From: Ascaris suum
Lineage: Eukaryota > Nematoda > Chromadorea > Rhabditida > Ascarididae
Reading direction: 5' to 3'
NCBI GenBank assembly: GCA_013433145.1
Contig: CM024184.1
Coordinates: 2,294,137 to 2,358,136 of the forward strand
Length of the DNA: 64,000 nt
Below, in pieces: positions 1 to 14,100 of this stretch (position 1 is its first letter; the number at the start of each line of letters is the position of its first letter). A program made the translations under genes and the position numbers. The notes beneath the pieces are model-generated. The model was not told the DNA's origin and searched no databases. It was given only the letters and a program-made list of their open reading frames with translations.

Positions 1-109
1 TTTTAAATAAAGTAAAGCACATCAAATATCATATTACTTTATCATAACCCTCTAATCCCCTTCCCATTTTTCAATAACATTGCTTTAAAGATTTTTGAGA
101 AATCTATAC

Positions 110-2927
110 CTTGCATCTATTTCACTTGATTTCAGTTTCACTGGAAAATCTCTTTAATTCCCAGCCCCGAGAATTTACGAGGAATGCTGCAGAACTGATC
201 GTTTCAAACGTTTGCAATAGTCATGCACTTTTGTCTATCAGTCATTGTTTAAATCTCGGCATTTTTTCCAAGGGTTTAAGGAAAAGGTTTTATCAAACGG
301 ACTGCGTCTACGGAGGGAAAAGTGTATTCCAAATCACCAGACAATGGAATTCAAAAAGATTTTATTCTGCTCAAAAGGCTATGCCCTCTTCAACTCTCCA
401 TTTATCTTCGTAAGGGATACCGCAAACTTAATTGCATTAAACGATCTCCTTGGCCTTTTTTCAAACCAACTTCCTCCCTATAGATGAAGACTGTACCTTC
501 TGCAATGGGACTGTTATTAGGAGAAAAATTTTTTCTGGGCAGAAACTTACAAAACTGCTGTGGTGAACGACCGTGTTGCAACTCAATTTTGCATAGATCG
601 ACTTCGGTGATATCTATTCTTCTCTGCCCCATAACATTTCGCTTTTCCTCTATTTCTATAGTTGCTTAATTCAAACCGCTTATCCATGGTGCAGGCTCAG
701 CCGGTGATGTTGGTGGGTTTTTATCCGACGTGTGTTCAGTTACCCAATTGTTTGATTAGAACTTCGCTTCGACTCGAATCGTCTCTTCTCTACGATCAGC
801 CAGCAGTACAACAAAAATATTCATTAATACAAATTATATTACAGCACAGGCCTATGCAAAAAGGCGGCTTCATGGAATTACCATTGTGTAGTAGAGCTTT
901 GCGGCAGAAGCAGCATACTACGAAAAGACATACGCTTAGAAACGATCTGAAACCTACTGCACTACACAGTTTTCAATATAAATGAGTTTTTCCTTACCAC
1001 TTTTGTCCTCCAATTGGACGATAGAGTGAAGCAGTTTGGAGTGAGGGCATGCTACTCGGCTTAATTTCTAAAGGAAAGAAAAGAGAGAAAAAGAGAAAAA
1101 GTAACTGATGGCTCACTTTTATTGCTCTTCGAAAGAAGTGCTGCACCAAGCACTAGTTGAAGTAGACGACTCAGCACTTCCTCTCCATTTTCATCTGCTA
1201 AAATAAATGCGCATATTTCCATTGCAATTGCAATGAAATGCAAACAAAAATAAAAATAAGCCAAACCAAAAAGTGGAACTCCATAGGTGAGGATGAGGGA
1301 AGAGGAAAGATCACAAGAGGGATATAAGGAGGTGAGATTACAAGGAGAGTGATCCATTCCTTTCCCGTTTCTCTTTTTCTTAAGTAAACTGATGGACTCA
1401 AGGACCGAATATAAAAGCTTGCAATTGTTGTCGAATTCACCATCTCCCGATCTTCATCGGCTTCATTGTGATTTTAATACAAGTATGCTCCGGGAAAAAA
1501 CGCATCTGTAATAACCTCCATCCTCTCGCCAGAAGCATTTTCAACGGAATTTTTCTTTAGGGGAGGTGGGAGGGGGAAGGGGATTTAAAAAAAATAAACG
1601 TTGATGAAAATTTTGCTGCAAGAAAAGCTTTCCAATCCACTCATGCTCTTTTTCTCAATTTTCCAAGTTCGTGCTTATTTTAGATTGTTCCCTAAGCAGT
1701 TTCTTCTATAAACATAACATTAATAATGAAAATTTTCACACAGGAAAATAAATCAAACCAATGCGCGAAGCGTCGACAGTCCATTCGGGTCCCAGTTCTT
1801 TCGACAATCTTTCCTTATAGAACTCGGTTATGCGACGAAATATTTTACGCAAATTGTTTGCCTTCACTCTCCAATTGGCTGTCTCATCGTATGCCTGTAC
1901 CTTCTCCAACCATCCTTCATGAAAGAACACTGCATCACTGAAATAACCGTGTAATAAATCTCCGCGATTGCACGAATAACTCTTCGATATATTTGAATTC
2001 TTTTGTTCCGCATGAATCACCAACAGTACCGTACAATGAATAAAGCTCCTAGTATTGTAGCTCGTTTGGAGACGACTTTGTTCGAGAATGGAAATGGTCC
2101 AGATAATGCATTCTAATAATAAACTTAGAATCGTGCTTTAGATGCAAACTGTTGGGGTTTTACTGCTAACTACTGCAAACAGCAACTACTCTCCGTTGAG
2201 ACCATTGATGCCAAAATATGGATCGCTTTCTGTCTACTCGGAATTTGTGAAAATCACCTAAGCTCTTCTACTCCCCTTCCCTCCTACAATAACAGATGTC
2301 CAATTAAGGTGGAAAAGCGTTTCCGTGACAGCGATCGCTATACCACACAGCGTAAATGTGGGAATTTCTTCCAGCCTGCTATTCAGCAACCCAAAGGCGA
2401 AAAATTCTTCTGTTAACATAATCACGACAACTGCTTTAACATAAAGCTTGACTTCTGGTCATTTCAACGGGTGATATGACCAGTGTACAATTATATATCA
2501 TGCAGAACGGTGTTCAACATCTTCTCACTAGTACTGGTATCCGAAGAAACTTTCTTATACATATAAGAAGAGTACAAACATTTGATGGAGAGCTTCAGCA
2601 ATACAACGTCCAACGTAGAGGGTCTCTCGATTCACCGGTGTTTCCACTGATAGTGCGCTCAACTGTAACAATGAATGAGAACATCGTCGTGTACATCCGG
2701 AAATGATCCTCTAATCATAACACAAACAAGCAGAAATTTGAACCTTTCATGTCTGAATAGGATAGATGGGAAGCAGATAGCAATATAACTAGATGTGAGT
2801 CACAGAATTTGTCTAGACAGAATGGGACGTACTACCTCACCTGTACCTGTATCGTAAAAATACAGGGTTTGTGACTGCGACATTTTTCACTTACCTGTTC
2901 CCAATCGAAACATGGTTGAAATGACAT
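110..2927 (-). CDS. Hook/ZYG-12-like microtubule-dynein adaptor, N-terminal part
   Basis: Partial gene continuing past the left edge. Proposed exons: 2895-2927 (start codon), 2580-2662, 1759-1937, 1117-1197, about 998-1051, 551-655 and 110-140, with phases agreeing at the borders. Exons 2 and 3 join to read ALHQIDAVFFHEGWLEKV, then NWRVKANNLRKI, which matches the Hook N-terminal domain pattern (vLHQIDpawFneSWL...NWRiKasNvkKv). Exon 4 reads LSRLLQLVLGAAL, the Hook helix LLQLiLGCA. Hook proteins link cargo or the nuclear envelope to dynein; the C. elegans member ZYG-12 holds centrosomes to nuclei. Exon 6 and the 31-nt exon 7 are hydrophilic, as expected entering the coiled coil. The acceptor TTTCCAG 7 nt before the ATG fits trans-splicing. 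The exon 5 acceptor is uncertain: a better pyrimidine tract ends at 1068, but only a site at 1051-1054 keeps the frame leading into exon 6. Family identity is well supported; exons 5-7 less so. Confidence 0.8.
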
Positions 2928-2934
2928 TGATGTT

Positions 2935-2941
2935 CTGGAAA
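2935..2941 (-). promoter_or_regulatory. Likely trans-splice acceptor of the Hook-like gene
   Basis: On the minus strand TTTCCAG lies just before a 7-nt leader and the ATG at 2927. This close spacing of a consensus acceptor to a start codon is typical of nematode spliced-leader addition. The leader itself is not visible. Confidence 0.5.
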
Positions 2942-3028
2942 TTTTTTTTCGTATGCATGCAGAGAAATGAAATCGGGTAGCTTGGGCTTTGTTTCACATA
3001 GGTAGAACGAATAAATGCCTCTTTGTAG

Positions 3029-3490
3029 ATGCCTCGAAATGCATGTAGGTGCAGCAATGTCAAGGTGCCACGAAAACTTTCGCATATTTTCCCATTGCAG
3101 GTTGTTGAGATGAGAACAAAAATAAAAAACGGTGCTTCATATTCATACATAGGAAGAAACTGTATCGTTAAAACCGGCTTTCGTGGTAATATACGGACAA
3201 TCAATTTGGCCCTGACTGAGAATCAGTCAAAATTTTTGATTACTTCATCGCGAGACATGGTGTGTGAAGTGCAGCTACAGAAGGGAGGGACGGAGATCTC
3301 CCTCCCCCTCTCCTTCCCATGCCACCAGAAGAGGAGTGTAAAACAGTCAGAGACAAAAATTCTGGTGTGCTATCTTCGTGCAATTTATGCAAACCCCTCC
3401 CTCCATCCCCGCCAAACTCCCCAACACATCCCACCAAAATACCTCAACCAACATCTCCTTGTGGCCTTACCGGGCAACTATTCGAGGTGA
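3029..3490 (+). other. Upstream flank of the Hook-like gene with a low-confidence ORF
   Basis: The stretch carries a 153-codon open frame on the plus strand. Inside it the acceptor CCCATTGCAG (about 3091-3100) is followed by an ATG at 3110. The predicted product has no recognisable domain, signal peptide or membrane segment. Part of it (about 3280-3440) is C-rich simple sequence that stays open in several frames on both strands. It may be a divergently transcribed gene or a chance frame in the Hook-like gene promoter region. Confidence 0.15.
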
Positions 3491-4526
3491 ACTTTTGATA
3501 GTATTTAAATGTCATAAATCATTGTAAAGAAAACAGTAGACATTGAAACCTTTTCACTTACGATCAAATTACCATGCCTTATGCTTTGTTTTACATAAAT
3601 ACGTAGAGATCACAAGTTAATAGTAGCCAATTAATCAATCATAAAGAAATACTGAAGAAAAAAAAAACAAATGAAATGAAAGTTTCGCAAAAAAGATAAA
3701 TAAAGCCAACCCAAACAATAAGATTGTCAAGATATTTTTCATCGTCCATTTTCATAAATTCTCGTTATTCGTTAAATTCAATAGGAATTGGCTAATCTTC
3801 GATTATCAATACACCTGTAAGTTCAACAAGAAAATAGCAAAGAAACATCAATCGATATATCAACGAAAAAAAATATGAAAAAATGCGGCTGAGCGGAATT
3901 TCCTTCAAAATTAGAGCGAAAAATCGAGGGAGATAGGTTCTGACAGCAAGGCAAATCAACGATGAAAATGATAAATAGGAGGGAAGGAGGCATGGCTAGG
4001 GTAATTCAAGAGTGAGGAGATAAAAAAAAGAAAAGCGAAACGTACCAACTAACTTCTTGATTCGATTGCCTTATCAAAACAACACAAAAAATGCGAATGC
4101 GATGATTTTCATATAAGAGACATCAGATGAAAGATTTTAAGTGACACAACGCTACAAATAGAAAAATTCGAAAATATTTTCCGCCTTGGTGATATTTTAA
4201 TATATGTTGATAGAAAAATCTATTCAATAAATGAAAAGAAAGAATTTAAATGAATTAATTAACACATGCATCGATGATTATTTTAGATTATTTAAGATTA
4301 TGCATTTATTAGAACATATGTTCACGTATACTAAATAGTCAATAGTATCCATCCGATTGGAGAACAGCGAGTTTTTCGTAGGTAATTTTTCCTGCAGGTA
4401 ATTCTTTGCAGGTAATTTTTTTTTCGAGCCTCAGTTAAGGAATTTGAATTCGCTTGTCTTTGTTGCTTGACAAACAACCGACAACCACTAAAATTCAACT
4501 CTTATTTGAAATAGGAATTTCGAGGA

Positions 4527-4670
<144 letters not shown>

Positions 4671-4951
4671 CACAATTATTTTGTACTTAACTTAGTTGCA
4701 CTTAACTATATTATTATAAACCAAATGCAACAGGTTGAATATTGATTGATTCAAGAAAAGCAACGTGAAACGATATCCCTCCATCGTTAAAAAATTAGCT
4801 CGTACAGGAAGGATGATTATCATCATTGGAGGATTATCGAGTAAAAATCGAAATAGTGTTCAAAGGATAGAAAATTATTGAAATTTCGAAATTTGAATTG
4901 CATACTTGCAGTTGCCATGACAACTTCAAAATACTCGAATATAAGAAATTA

Positions 4952-5067
<116 letters not shown>

Positions 5068-8000
5068 GAAGATATATGGAATGTCGGTTGAGATGGGATG
5101 GGGAAAAGGGGGAGAGACAATGGAACAGGGTGAATTGTAAAGGCAGAGGCTTTTCATTTGACAAGCATAATGGATAATCTACGATGGAATAAAATTCGAA
5201 GTTCGCGATTTCATTTACAGCTGCATAATTCATAAATGGTTTCGCTGTTCCATAATGTAAATTCTTCATCCGTATGATGGCAACCTTTGTTGTTTGATCA
5301 GCGGTCGGAAGTTACAGCTGTCTTAGATGTTACGATTGCCGATGTTTAACGATGCTATTCGAATTGATGTTTGCATACATTTTGCACTCTTCTATATACA
5401 GTTATCGGATTTATTTAGACCACATATACACATCACATTGAGTCTTAATTATTATTGAAATGCAAATTTTATTCGGGTGGATTTTGGTTGAAGACTAACT
5501 TGACAATATCACCGCAATTACGCTCGATAAGACAGATTAGAAAAGATTGATTATTACTCAAAATATTTCCCAACCTTTGTGTTAATTGCTGTCTTAGTAT
5601 ATATTTGAAAGAAAGATAGAATTTTAATGATTGAATGTTAATGACCGCTATATTAAAATGCCGAAAAATTTATATCTAAGAAAAAGTTTCAATTCTAGTC
5701 GTATGATGAAAATATTAAAACAGAAATCAAAAAATAAACCCGAATTGAAATGAAACCTCCTCCGATTTCTATTAATAGAGGGTATTTTTCCTCATACAAA
5801 ATTCCGACTATTGTGAACTCATTACGATACTATACAAAAGTTTCCCATAGATGTCGATCGATGCTTTATGGGTGTTGATTGATTGCATCGAAAATCACTA
5901 TGTTGCAAGGAATGAGATGACTACACAAACGTCGTCGTACTTAATAGATTTGAAAAGAAAAACGAAAGAAATGAAAGTTGTTAAAGAAGAGATTGCATCA
6001 TAGGAAAAGTTTTTGACATCATAACACTGAAAAAATTTTCATCATTTTTTTTTGTTCTAAAATAAATTCAATACGAAAATTTATTTGATATTGAATTTTT
6101 GAATATATATTGATAAAAGGTTGATGAGAATAAAAAAAAAAGATTTCGAAACGTTCGTAATAAGCTTAAACGCCTATTTATAAAGAGGGGCATAAAGAAT
6201 TTTGCAATTATCATACACTCGCTAAAAGAACATTCGAAGCTATAACATATGGCTGATCTAATTAAATATATAGAGTCGATCCTAAAAATTAAAAAAAAAA
6301 ACGACAGTTGTACAAAAAGAGGAAAGAGCTGTCATGAAATGATAGAATGCGCTTATGAAGAACTTTAATGTAGTTTTTTTTTCCTGCAATTTCGTTACGA
6401 TTTCACTATTTTCACTTTTATTTCGCGTATTTCTATTCATTTCGCTTTTTTTTTCGCTATTTCATAGGGGACATTTCATACGCATACTCATAGTTCATTT
6501 CGCTATTCAACTATCGATTCGAAAATTTCAACTCAGAAATTTTCTTTAATAGAGAATTTCATCCACGGATTTTTTTTTTTTTTTTTTTTTTAAATTCGAC
6601 TAGAACAGTTTCTGAAAAAAAAACCCGCCGAACAAATTTTTTTTTTTTGAATTCACGAAAAATTACATTCCAAAACAATTAATTAGGTTATCAACTTCTG
6701 ATGCAATGTAATATCTCTAAGTCAAATGCTTCGTTCGTGAATGAGGATCACTGCATTTTAGTGCCATCTATACGTTGATGACATATGTACTAAAGAGGTA
6801 TTTGTACGTCGTGGACGCATATACTTTTGTGGATATATTTACTTTTGTGAACATTTGTACTCCAAGTGGATTTTAAGATTGTATAATGTTTTGCCATATT
6901 CAATACCAAAAAGTTTCAAAGATGCTTGAATTAAATTGGTTAATTGTTCAATTGTTGATTGTAATCTTTGTTTGTCGTAGTCTCGTTGAATGATTTATTA
7001 TTATCATCTCATCATCTATAAATATCGAATTTCATTAAAAAAATTTTTAGGCGCTATTCAAATTTTTCAACACTTGAATTCCAACGATTAATGACATATA
7101 CTTAGGTATACCTGCGTGACGTATACTTCCGTATACAAAGTGATAAGTTTAAAATAGCATAGTGTTACGATAACACACTTTTGTGTTATCTGATGTTCGT
7201 ATTGTGGTTAAGAACCATATAGAGTTTACAGGCATTACAGCTTAGAAGAAAAGTTGTAATACTGATCGTTGTAAAAGGGATGTGGACTGTTAGCAAATTT
7301 CGATATTTGATTTCAGTGAGGTTTATTCTACGAAAATCCCCGCATAGAACATTCTCATGGCTCTTCTGAAAAGTTTTGCGGCATTATTTCTCTATGTGAA
7401 CGTCAGGCATTAACGACAACGTGGTAATTATTTATATATGCATAAGTATGCATGTCTGCAGACACTATGGCAACGTCGTGTCTGTAATACGCCAATCATT
7501 CTGGCGATATCATGCCTGCACGTATAGACCGTATCTGTGAGTGTAAATGCATGTCTGTGGGTGTTGGTGTGTGTCTGTGAGTGGCACGTGACCGCATTAT
7601 TTTTGATATCACTGCCAACTTTCTGCCTCGTAAATTTCAATCTTCCTCACTATCATTGATTGCTATAAGAAGAATTTCAAAAATAAAATCATTTTTCCGT
7701 TCTCCTCTTTTATTATAAGCGACACCATAGCTTTTAGCTGCGGCTTCCCAATTACGTTTTTTCGTGCACATCCGATGTAATCTCATCAGAATATTCATAT
7801 ATTACTTGTATCGATCGGTCTTTCGGCTGTATTTCAAAAAGATAAATTAACCCCATCAGAAACCTATCAGAATTTTTAGCACAGAAAAGCAAGTCGCCAA
7901 TAAGACGAATAATTAACCTTGTCCATTTTAGCTGGATTATTCGCCGGTTTCGTACTCGAAAGCTGGACTGGTATTCTATTTTATCGCTTCGAACTCTTTA

Positions 8001-9004
8001 TTCCTTCAGCGTTTTATTTCGTCATTACCGTCGGCATCATTGTTTTGTTAGAGTGGAAACAATTTTTGCCATTGATTCCATGAGAACGTTCCCGTGTGAA
8101 TGAGACAATCGACGCATAGGAAAAGTGCATATCTATTTGCGCGTAAAAAGTGCAAAAAGTGGGAATCGGCAATTCACCTCAGAAGAAATTCAATTCTTCA
8201 GTATGTTTTTTTAGAGCAAATTAATAAGAAATCTCTGATGGAGACGCCTTTTAAAGCTTAAGTCGAGCCGATTGGTGCAAGAATGTGGTCTCATTTTTTC
8301 CAATATTTATTCGATCTCTTTTCTTTCAGTTCAATAGTTGACTCAACTTTTGTTTGCGTTGATTTTCTCAACGTATCCAATATAAGAGTATTCATCAGCA
8401 TCGAAGATTGAAATTATAATGTTAGCGTAGAAATATTAATCCGAGAAATATCGCTGTTTCAAATATATCTATGATCATTCGGTGGCCGATTATAACCTCA
8501 AGGGCTTTTTGAATGTCTTGAGTAAAATCATCACTTCATAAGAGCCATTTATTGTTTCACGCTTTCATCCTGATTTCTCAATTTTATCGTTGAAATTATT
8601 GCTTCTTGTGGAAATTTTTTCAACTTCCACCGTCTATCTCCGATTTTTTGAAGAATGAGCCTATCAAGGCAGTTGGCTCCTCTTTTGCTAATCGTTTAAT
8701 CAACTGTAAAAAAGGCGTCTCTAGTCAGGCACATTTGTCTCCAGATTTACTCCTTATTCCAGCCAAACTGTTCACGAATTCCATCGTATGAAAACTGAAG
8801 CTTTGCATTTCCAAAATCCATGTCTTAATTTTCTAAACGGTTTTCTTTGTTCTGCTCGTATGGTATCGCTCTTAATAATCTCCAAATGTTCTTTGATTGG
8901 TGCAAATCTTCAAGAGCATCATTCTCCATTGTTTTTATAGCCGACAACGATGTGCTTTTGTTGGTCATTCGTCAGTAATTCCGATCTGCGCGCACATCGC
9001 AGTG

Positions 9005-9248
9005 TTACGCCGAGGACATATTGCCCTTGAGCGATGAAGCTCCGTATATCCTCGTCCCTCTTCCGTTTCACATATTAGCGGATGTAGTCGGAGATAGAAA
9101 AAATTTTTTCAGCACTCCAAATCATCAGAGTTGTCCTGCTAAATGCTTAGTCGTTCAAATAAACGGAAAACGCATCGGAAAATGTGAAATTTCGTTACGC
9201 AAATCAAGAGACGAAGCCTTTTTTGTAGAAAGATTCCATAATAAATAG
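9005..9248 (+). CDS. Exon-like ORF, weak resemblance to a lipin N-terminal domain
   Basis: The frame is open from a possible acceptor (CACATCGCAG, about 8991-9000) to a stop at 9246-9248. Its C-terminal half reads VVQINGKRI and then EAFFVERF. That spacing and wording recall the end of the N-lipin domain (vieIeINGe.v......L....EAFFVee), and PFHI further upstream may correspond to SPFHVRF. The similarity is short and from memory, and the conserved N-terminal SGAIDV segment was not found. It could be a degraded lipin paralogue, one exon of an unrelated gene, or chance. Confidence 0.25.
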
Positions 9249-10360
9249 AAACGAGAACATTCTGTTACCACTAATATGAAACAATGTAGATCAGATGAAG
9301 CACTACGAGTATTCGGCATTAGCAGTGGATTTTGCTATAGTTGATGACTTGACAAAGTGAAATACGCTATAAACCGTAATAGTAATAAAGAAGTTGCTGA
9401 ATACGCGTTAATTCTTTCCACGGCACAATCCTGGGTGAGACTATTTATCAAAGATACGATCAGAGGTTGTTAATGATTATGTTGCGGATATATAATATCA
9501 ATCGTCATGGACAACTGCTTCTGGTCGTGTGTACTGCTTTTTGAGCGTGTTGAATAAACTTTAGATATTACAAGAATTCAGCTATCTAATGATGATTCGT
9601 CTGTGGGGTAGCCGCCTACCACATCATTGGTGCAGTTTCGATAATCGACATATGCGCCGCTTGTTGCATCTGTCCCAGTTCCTTAGCAATAGAAAACTGT
9701 TGGTGAATCAGAGCGATAACGCAGTCTTTTCATTGAAATCTTCGGAGCCTAGCGGTCCGTGGGCGAGATTTTTCTTTGATCCTCTGAACCCTCCATCCTG
9801 TCAACGTTTCATTCACATCTAATCGTCATCACCTCCATTTCGTGAGAGCTGAATGAATGTTCAGCGTTTGATTTCATGAGAACCTTCCCACATAAACGTA
9901 CATTAAACACATAAATGTCTAAATCATTGATATAGCAGCAATTATAAAACATTTACCTCTTTCCTCTGAATGTTGCCATTCCTATTCATTTCTCTCTAAT
10001 ATAATTCAAATGTACAGGTAGGTAGACTGCAAATGAATCGAATAATACAGCATTTCTGTGGGTAATTTGGACTCGACAACGAGATACGTTTGTACTTTGC
10101 TAACTGAATATTATTTGGAAGTTCTAGCTATTATATGGATTTACAATATGATATAAAATCTGTTTCTAAATGAGTGATCACGTTAAATTGTAAATGAGGT
10201 TGTTTTATAACTGATAAAGAATGCATTGCAAAATTCATCTGATAGTTGTAACTCTTGAAGCAATGTTCAAATATCACCACGTAAACGTTTATCTCTAGGT
10301 CCAACTTTCAAAGAGACGATCGGGTTTCTTAATGATTAATAACATAGAAAGAAAGTCATT

Positions 10361-10961
10361 CTTTTGCCAGTGAATAAAGAAAGGCTATGTAAGGGTCAGC
10401 TTCCGTTGCCTCGTCTAGCCGTCCAGGTTTCCTGGAGGATCTGCACCTTCTGTCGACAGCGGACGAGTAAATTGCAAGACAACACATGTATAAGGGGTCA
10501 ACCGTTTATCAGACTTATATAAATAGATGAAAACATAGAGAGACGCAAGGATAGCTTGAATCGCCCGCAGGACCCCTCAATCGAACTCCTCGCCATCTCC
10601 GTCACCTCCTGCACCTCGAAGGCTAACCATAGGCCCATTCCGCCTTTAAACCAGTCTAGAAGCTGGAATAAATACATGACCACATCAACCTCTTCTATAC
10701 GCTCATGATTTTGCTGAGGCTAGTGTCACGGTACATGCTGAGGAGTCGTTCGATCTGCCTACGGGCTCCTGAACTTCTTTGGCTTACTTTGTGCGAACGC
10801 ACTACTACCGCTTGATCTACAGCCGACTAATCTACCTTACAGCTAAATATCTAGGATTGTTTGAGAGTATTCTTAGTGACTCAAACTTAGACGCAATTAT
10901 AACAGATTGGGGAAAACTGGATTCGATGATTACACAAAAGAGTAAATCAAGAAGGACATGA
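10361..10961. other. GC-richer block with exon-like frames on both strands
   Basis: About 600 bp with clearly higher GC than its flanks. Plus-strand signs are an acceptor TTTTGCCAG near 10361, a frame open for about 45 codons after it, and a possible terminal exon ending with TGA at 10959-10961 behind acceptor CTACCTTACAG. Minus-strand signs are acceptor TTTATTCCAG near 10672 followed by a frame containing FEVQEVTEMARSSIEG, and a frame upstream containing ARRQIERLLSMYRDTSLSK. Implied introns would be only 38-39 nt, unusually short, so I cannot choose a strand. It may be a gene or the remnant of a mobile element. Confidence 0.3.
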
Positions 10962-11186
10962 CGTCATGAGATAGTACATTTCGTCGACTTTCACAAGCAC
11001 TTCTCTGTTAGCGATAAAAATTATGCTCTTTATTTATTCGTCATACGCTGTTTTACGTAATAAACTTTTACATGCGAACTAATAAAGTTGTTTGATATGT
11101 GAGTTTTTTCAAGCACTTTTTCATTAAAGAAATTTTTTTTTCTAGATTATTCACTTCATAGTATTTATTTGAGATATGCAATAAAA

Positions 11187-14100
11187 ATGGATGCGATCTC
11201 GTTGATTATTGCATGCTCTCGAATTACAGCCGCTATTATCGCTTTAATTGGGAATGGTATTGCTGTCTTTATCATTTTAAAATTCCGAACACTTCGCTGC
11301 AATTCATCATCGTTGCTCATCGCACAACTTGGATTTTCGGATCTTCTTCTAGGTCTCTTATTTTCGTACATTTTTTCTTGTGGATTGCCATTCCCATTCA
11401 ATTCCAGAAAAAGTGACTGAATTTCGCTGATAATGAACAATTTGAACTGATAATTTACAACTTTGATCGTTCGATAATATAAACAACTTGGAGATGCATA
11501 TTTGCCTTGAAAGATACCACTAAAGACGATCTTATATATATTTTTTTTTGGCTCTGGAAGCGATTCACTCATTCATCACTGATCGTTTCTATGACGTTGG
11601 CCCTCTGAAATTCTCTTTATTCGTACTGAGTTTCAGATTATTCCTCAGGTAAATGCAAACATCTCTGAAAACTTCAATGCCGAGATCTCATTGATTTTAT
11701 TTTTCTCTATCACCGATTCTATCTGATAATTAGACGTTATTTTCAATAATTAATTAGTGATCTAGAAAGGTATAAAACTTATTGGACAGTTATTTTACTC
11801 ACCAATATTCATTTCAATTTGCCTAATTGGCTGACAATTTCGGAGCCTCTGACTTCCGGTGAAATCGGCACTTTCAGCTCTCGGATTTACCTAGTTAGCT
11901 GACATTTCAGAGTGAGTTTATGAATTCACTGACATAAAAAGAGTGGATATTTAAAATCAAACAGTGGTAGCACTGCGCTAAATTAGGCCAAAAGAATTTC
12001 TCCTTCGATTTTATAGCTCATCAAAATGGGTAACTCGTCCAAACGTAATTAGAGGTAAATCTATACAATTACCTTAGAGGTAATAGTCATATTCTTATGC
12101 TATATAAATGAAACTATTACTATGAAGGTATTGGTTTATTTATTCGATCAGTACAAACGTTTATCGCATTAGCGACAAATACGGTTCTATTCCCTAAGTG
12201 GAAATGTCTTCTCTATGGCTGCATTGATATTTTGGCAATGCATTTCATTCAGACGACAACATTTTTCATCGCACTCGATCGTCTCACCGTTCTTGTCTTT
12301 CCGCTTACCTATCGTCGATTGGTGAGTTATACGTTTACTTGAATCTTTGCAGTGAATATTTTTATTTTGTTGTGAAGAGATATATTTTAGTTAGAAATGA
12401 ATTTACAGTGTTTAAATTAATGCGATCTTCGAATAATCGAGTCTTCGAGGCAAGGTCTAAATCGACGTTGAGCTAAGATTACACAACGAAGAAGAACTCT
12501 CAGATAGGGCAGTCCGGCGTATACCCAACAAGCCTCTGAAGATATTTATAGGCGAACTTTTCTAGCACTCTACGATACGACAATAGTCGATAACGGAAAC
12601 AGCAAAAACTAATTAATTACAAAAAGACAATTATTTATATACTTCCCAACGTTGTGCTATATTTGAATACCAATGTAATAATCGATCAAAATACATCATA
12701 ATATTCGATCTGGGATCAAAGCCATAGTGATTCTCTTACGATTAACAAAAATTGTTGCAAACGATGATTGTATCTCAGATGCAATTTGGTGTTAATCCAT
12801 TATCAACCGCTTTCGACTAACGATATCTTTCTTATGCTCCCGTCTTTATGATTTCATTTGACTTTTGTCGCATATATTTTTTCTCGTACTCTATGATGCG
12901 AAAATAATTACCCTTGAGAGTTACCTGAAATTGGTAAAAGTAATCTATCGTTTTGGTATTACGAGTTAAGATATGTTATGCGAATGGGAAATTTTGAGTG
13001 ATTTTGCAATTTCATATTATCCTCTTAGAATGGTAACCGTTCACTCTCAATTTGGCGCTTTTTAATTTGTATGATATATTCACTATGCGCATTCGCCGGT
13101 CAATTTATCCACTTTCCGCCAGATGGAACGGTCGCTGTTTGCTCATCTGGTTAGTATGTACGAATTTTTGAAAATCTCAACAAAAGCTCGAATCAAAAAC
13201 GTCATAAGTGTTTCTATCGATGAAGACCAACCGGTAAACGTGAACACCTCTAAAAATTCGATATATTCTTTCAATAGAAATCGTTCTTTCAAGACTAGCT
13301 TGGAAGGAAAGAAAAATTGTTGGATCAACCGGTAAATGGGGAAAGTGCTTTTGAACATTGAGCTCGAACATCTCACCACATTCATCTCAAAATCGAACGA
13401 ATCCGCTCATTTAATTGCTAAAGTTATAGCGCGTTATGATGATATCGTGTCTATGCGCATTTATATGTCTGTCTTTTGTTTGGGTCTTCCCAATGGGAAA
13501 GTACTAAAGCTACAGTTATTAGATTAGTAAACATGGCGTGTTCCACAGGATAAAGAAAAGATGTGCTACCATCTCACATGTTGATCCATCAGTGCTCTTC
13601 ATCACGATACTTTACGCACACTTTTGAACAGTACCAAAGACCTTTGTCATTAGCAGGAAAGCACAAGATCGGAAATTCCTGGTGAAATCAGTAAAAAACC
13701 ATACAGGGATATATACCAGAGGAGTAAAATGTTTGAACAATAATGCGGCATTTAATTTCTTTTCGGCAGAGGTACCGCTTCAAAAAACGATTCATATAGC
13801 AGTTTGGGTAATATTTTATTCTTTTAATTACTCATAATTACTACATTTTTACCAATGCTTTAAAGCAATCAATCTCACTCATTATAGGCTCAATTTGGAC
13901 TGACGCATATCGAATATATTTTGCAATTTTTGCGGCATCAATATCATCACTCACATTTGGTGATTTGATTTTAAAATTTTTCAAAAATTTTTATTGCGAA
14001 CTATTTGAAGTAAAGTCTCAATCGTATACGAAACTTATCAACCAATGAAACTGACGTATTTTTTAATCTCATTAAATGCTGAATAATGCTGAATTTAGAA

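Noticed and set aside
13770..13807. A 38-nt exon in the Srsx-like gene reading EVPLQKTIHIAVW
   Set aside because: It has acceptable splice borders but ends in phase 0, while the next exon (13888) needs phase 1. Skipping it joins exon 13149 directly in phase and gives a normal TM4-TM5 loop.
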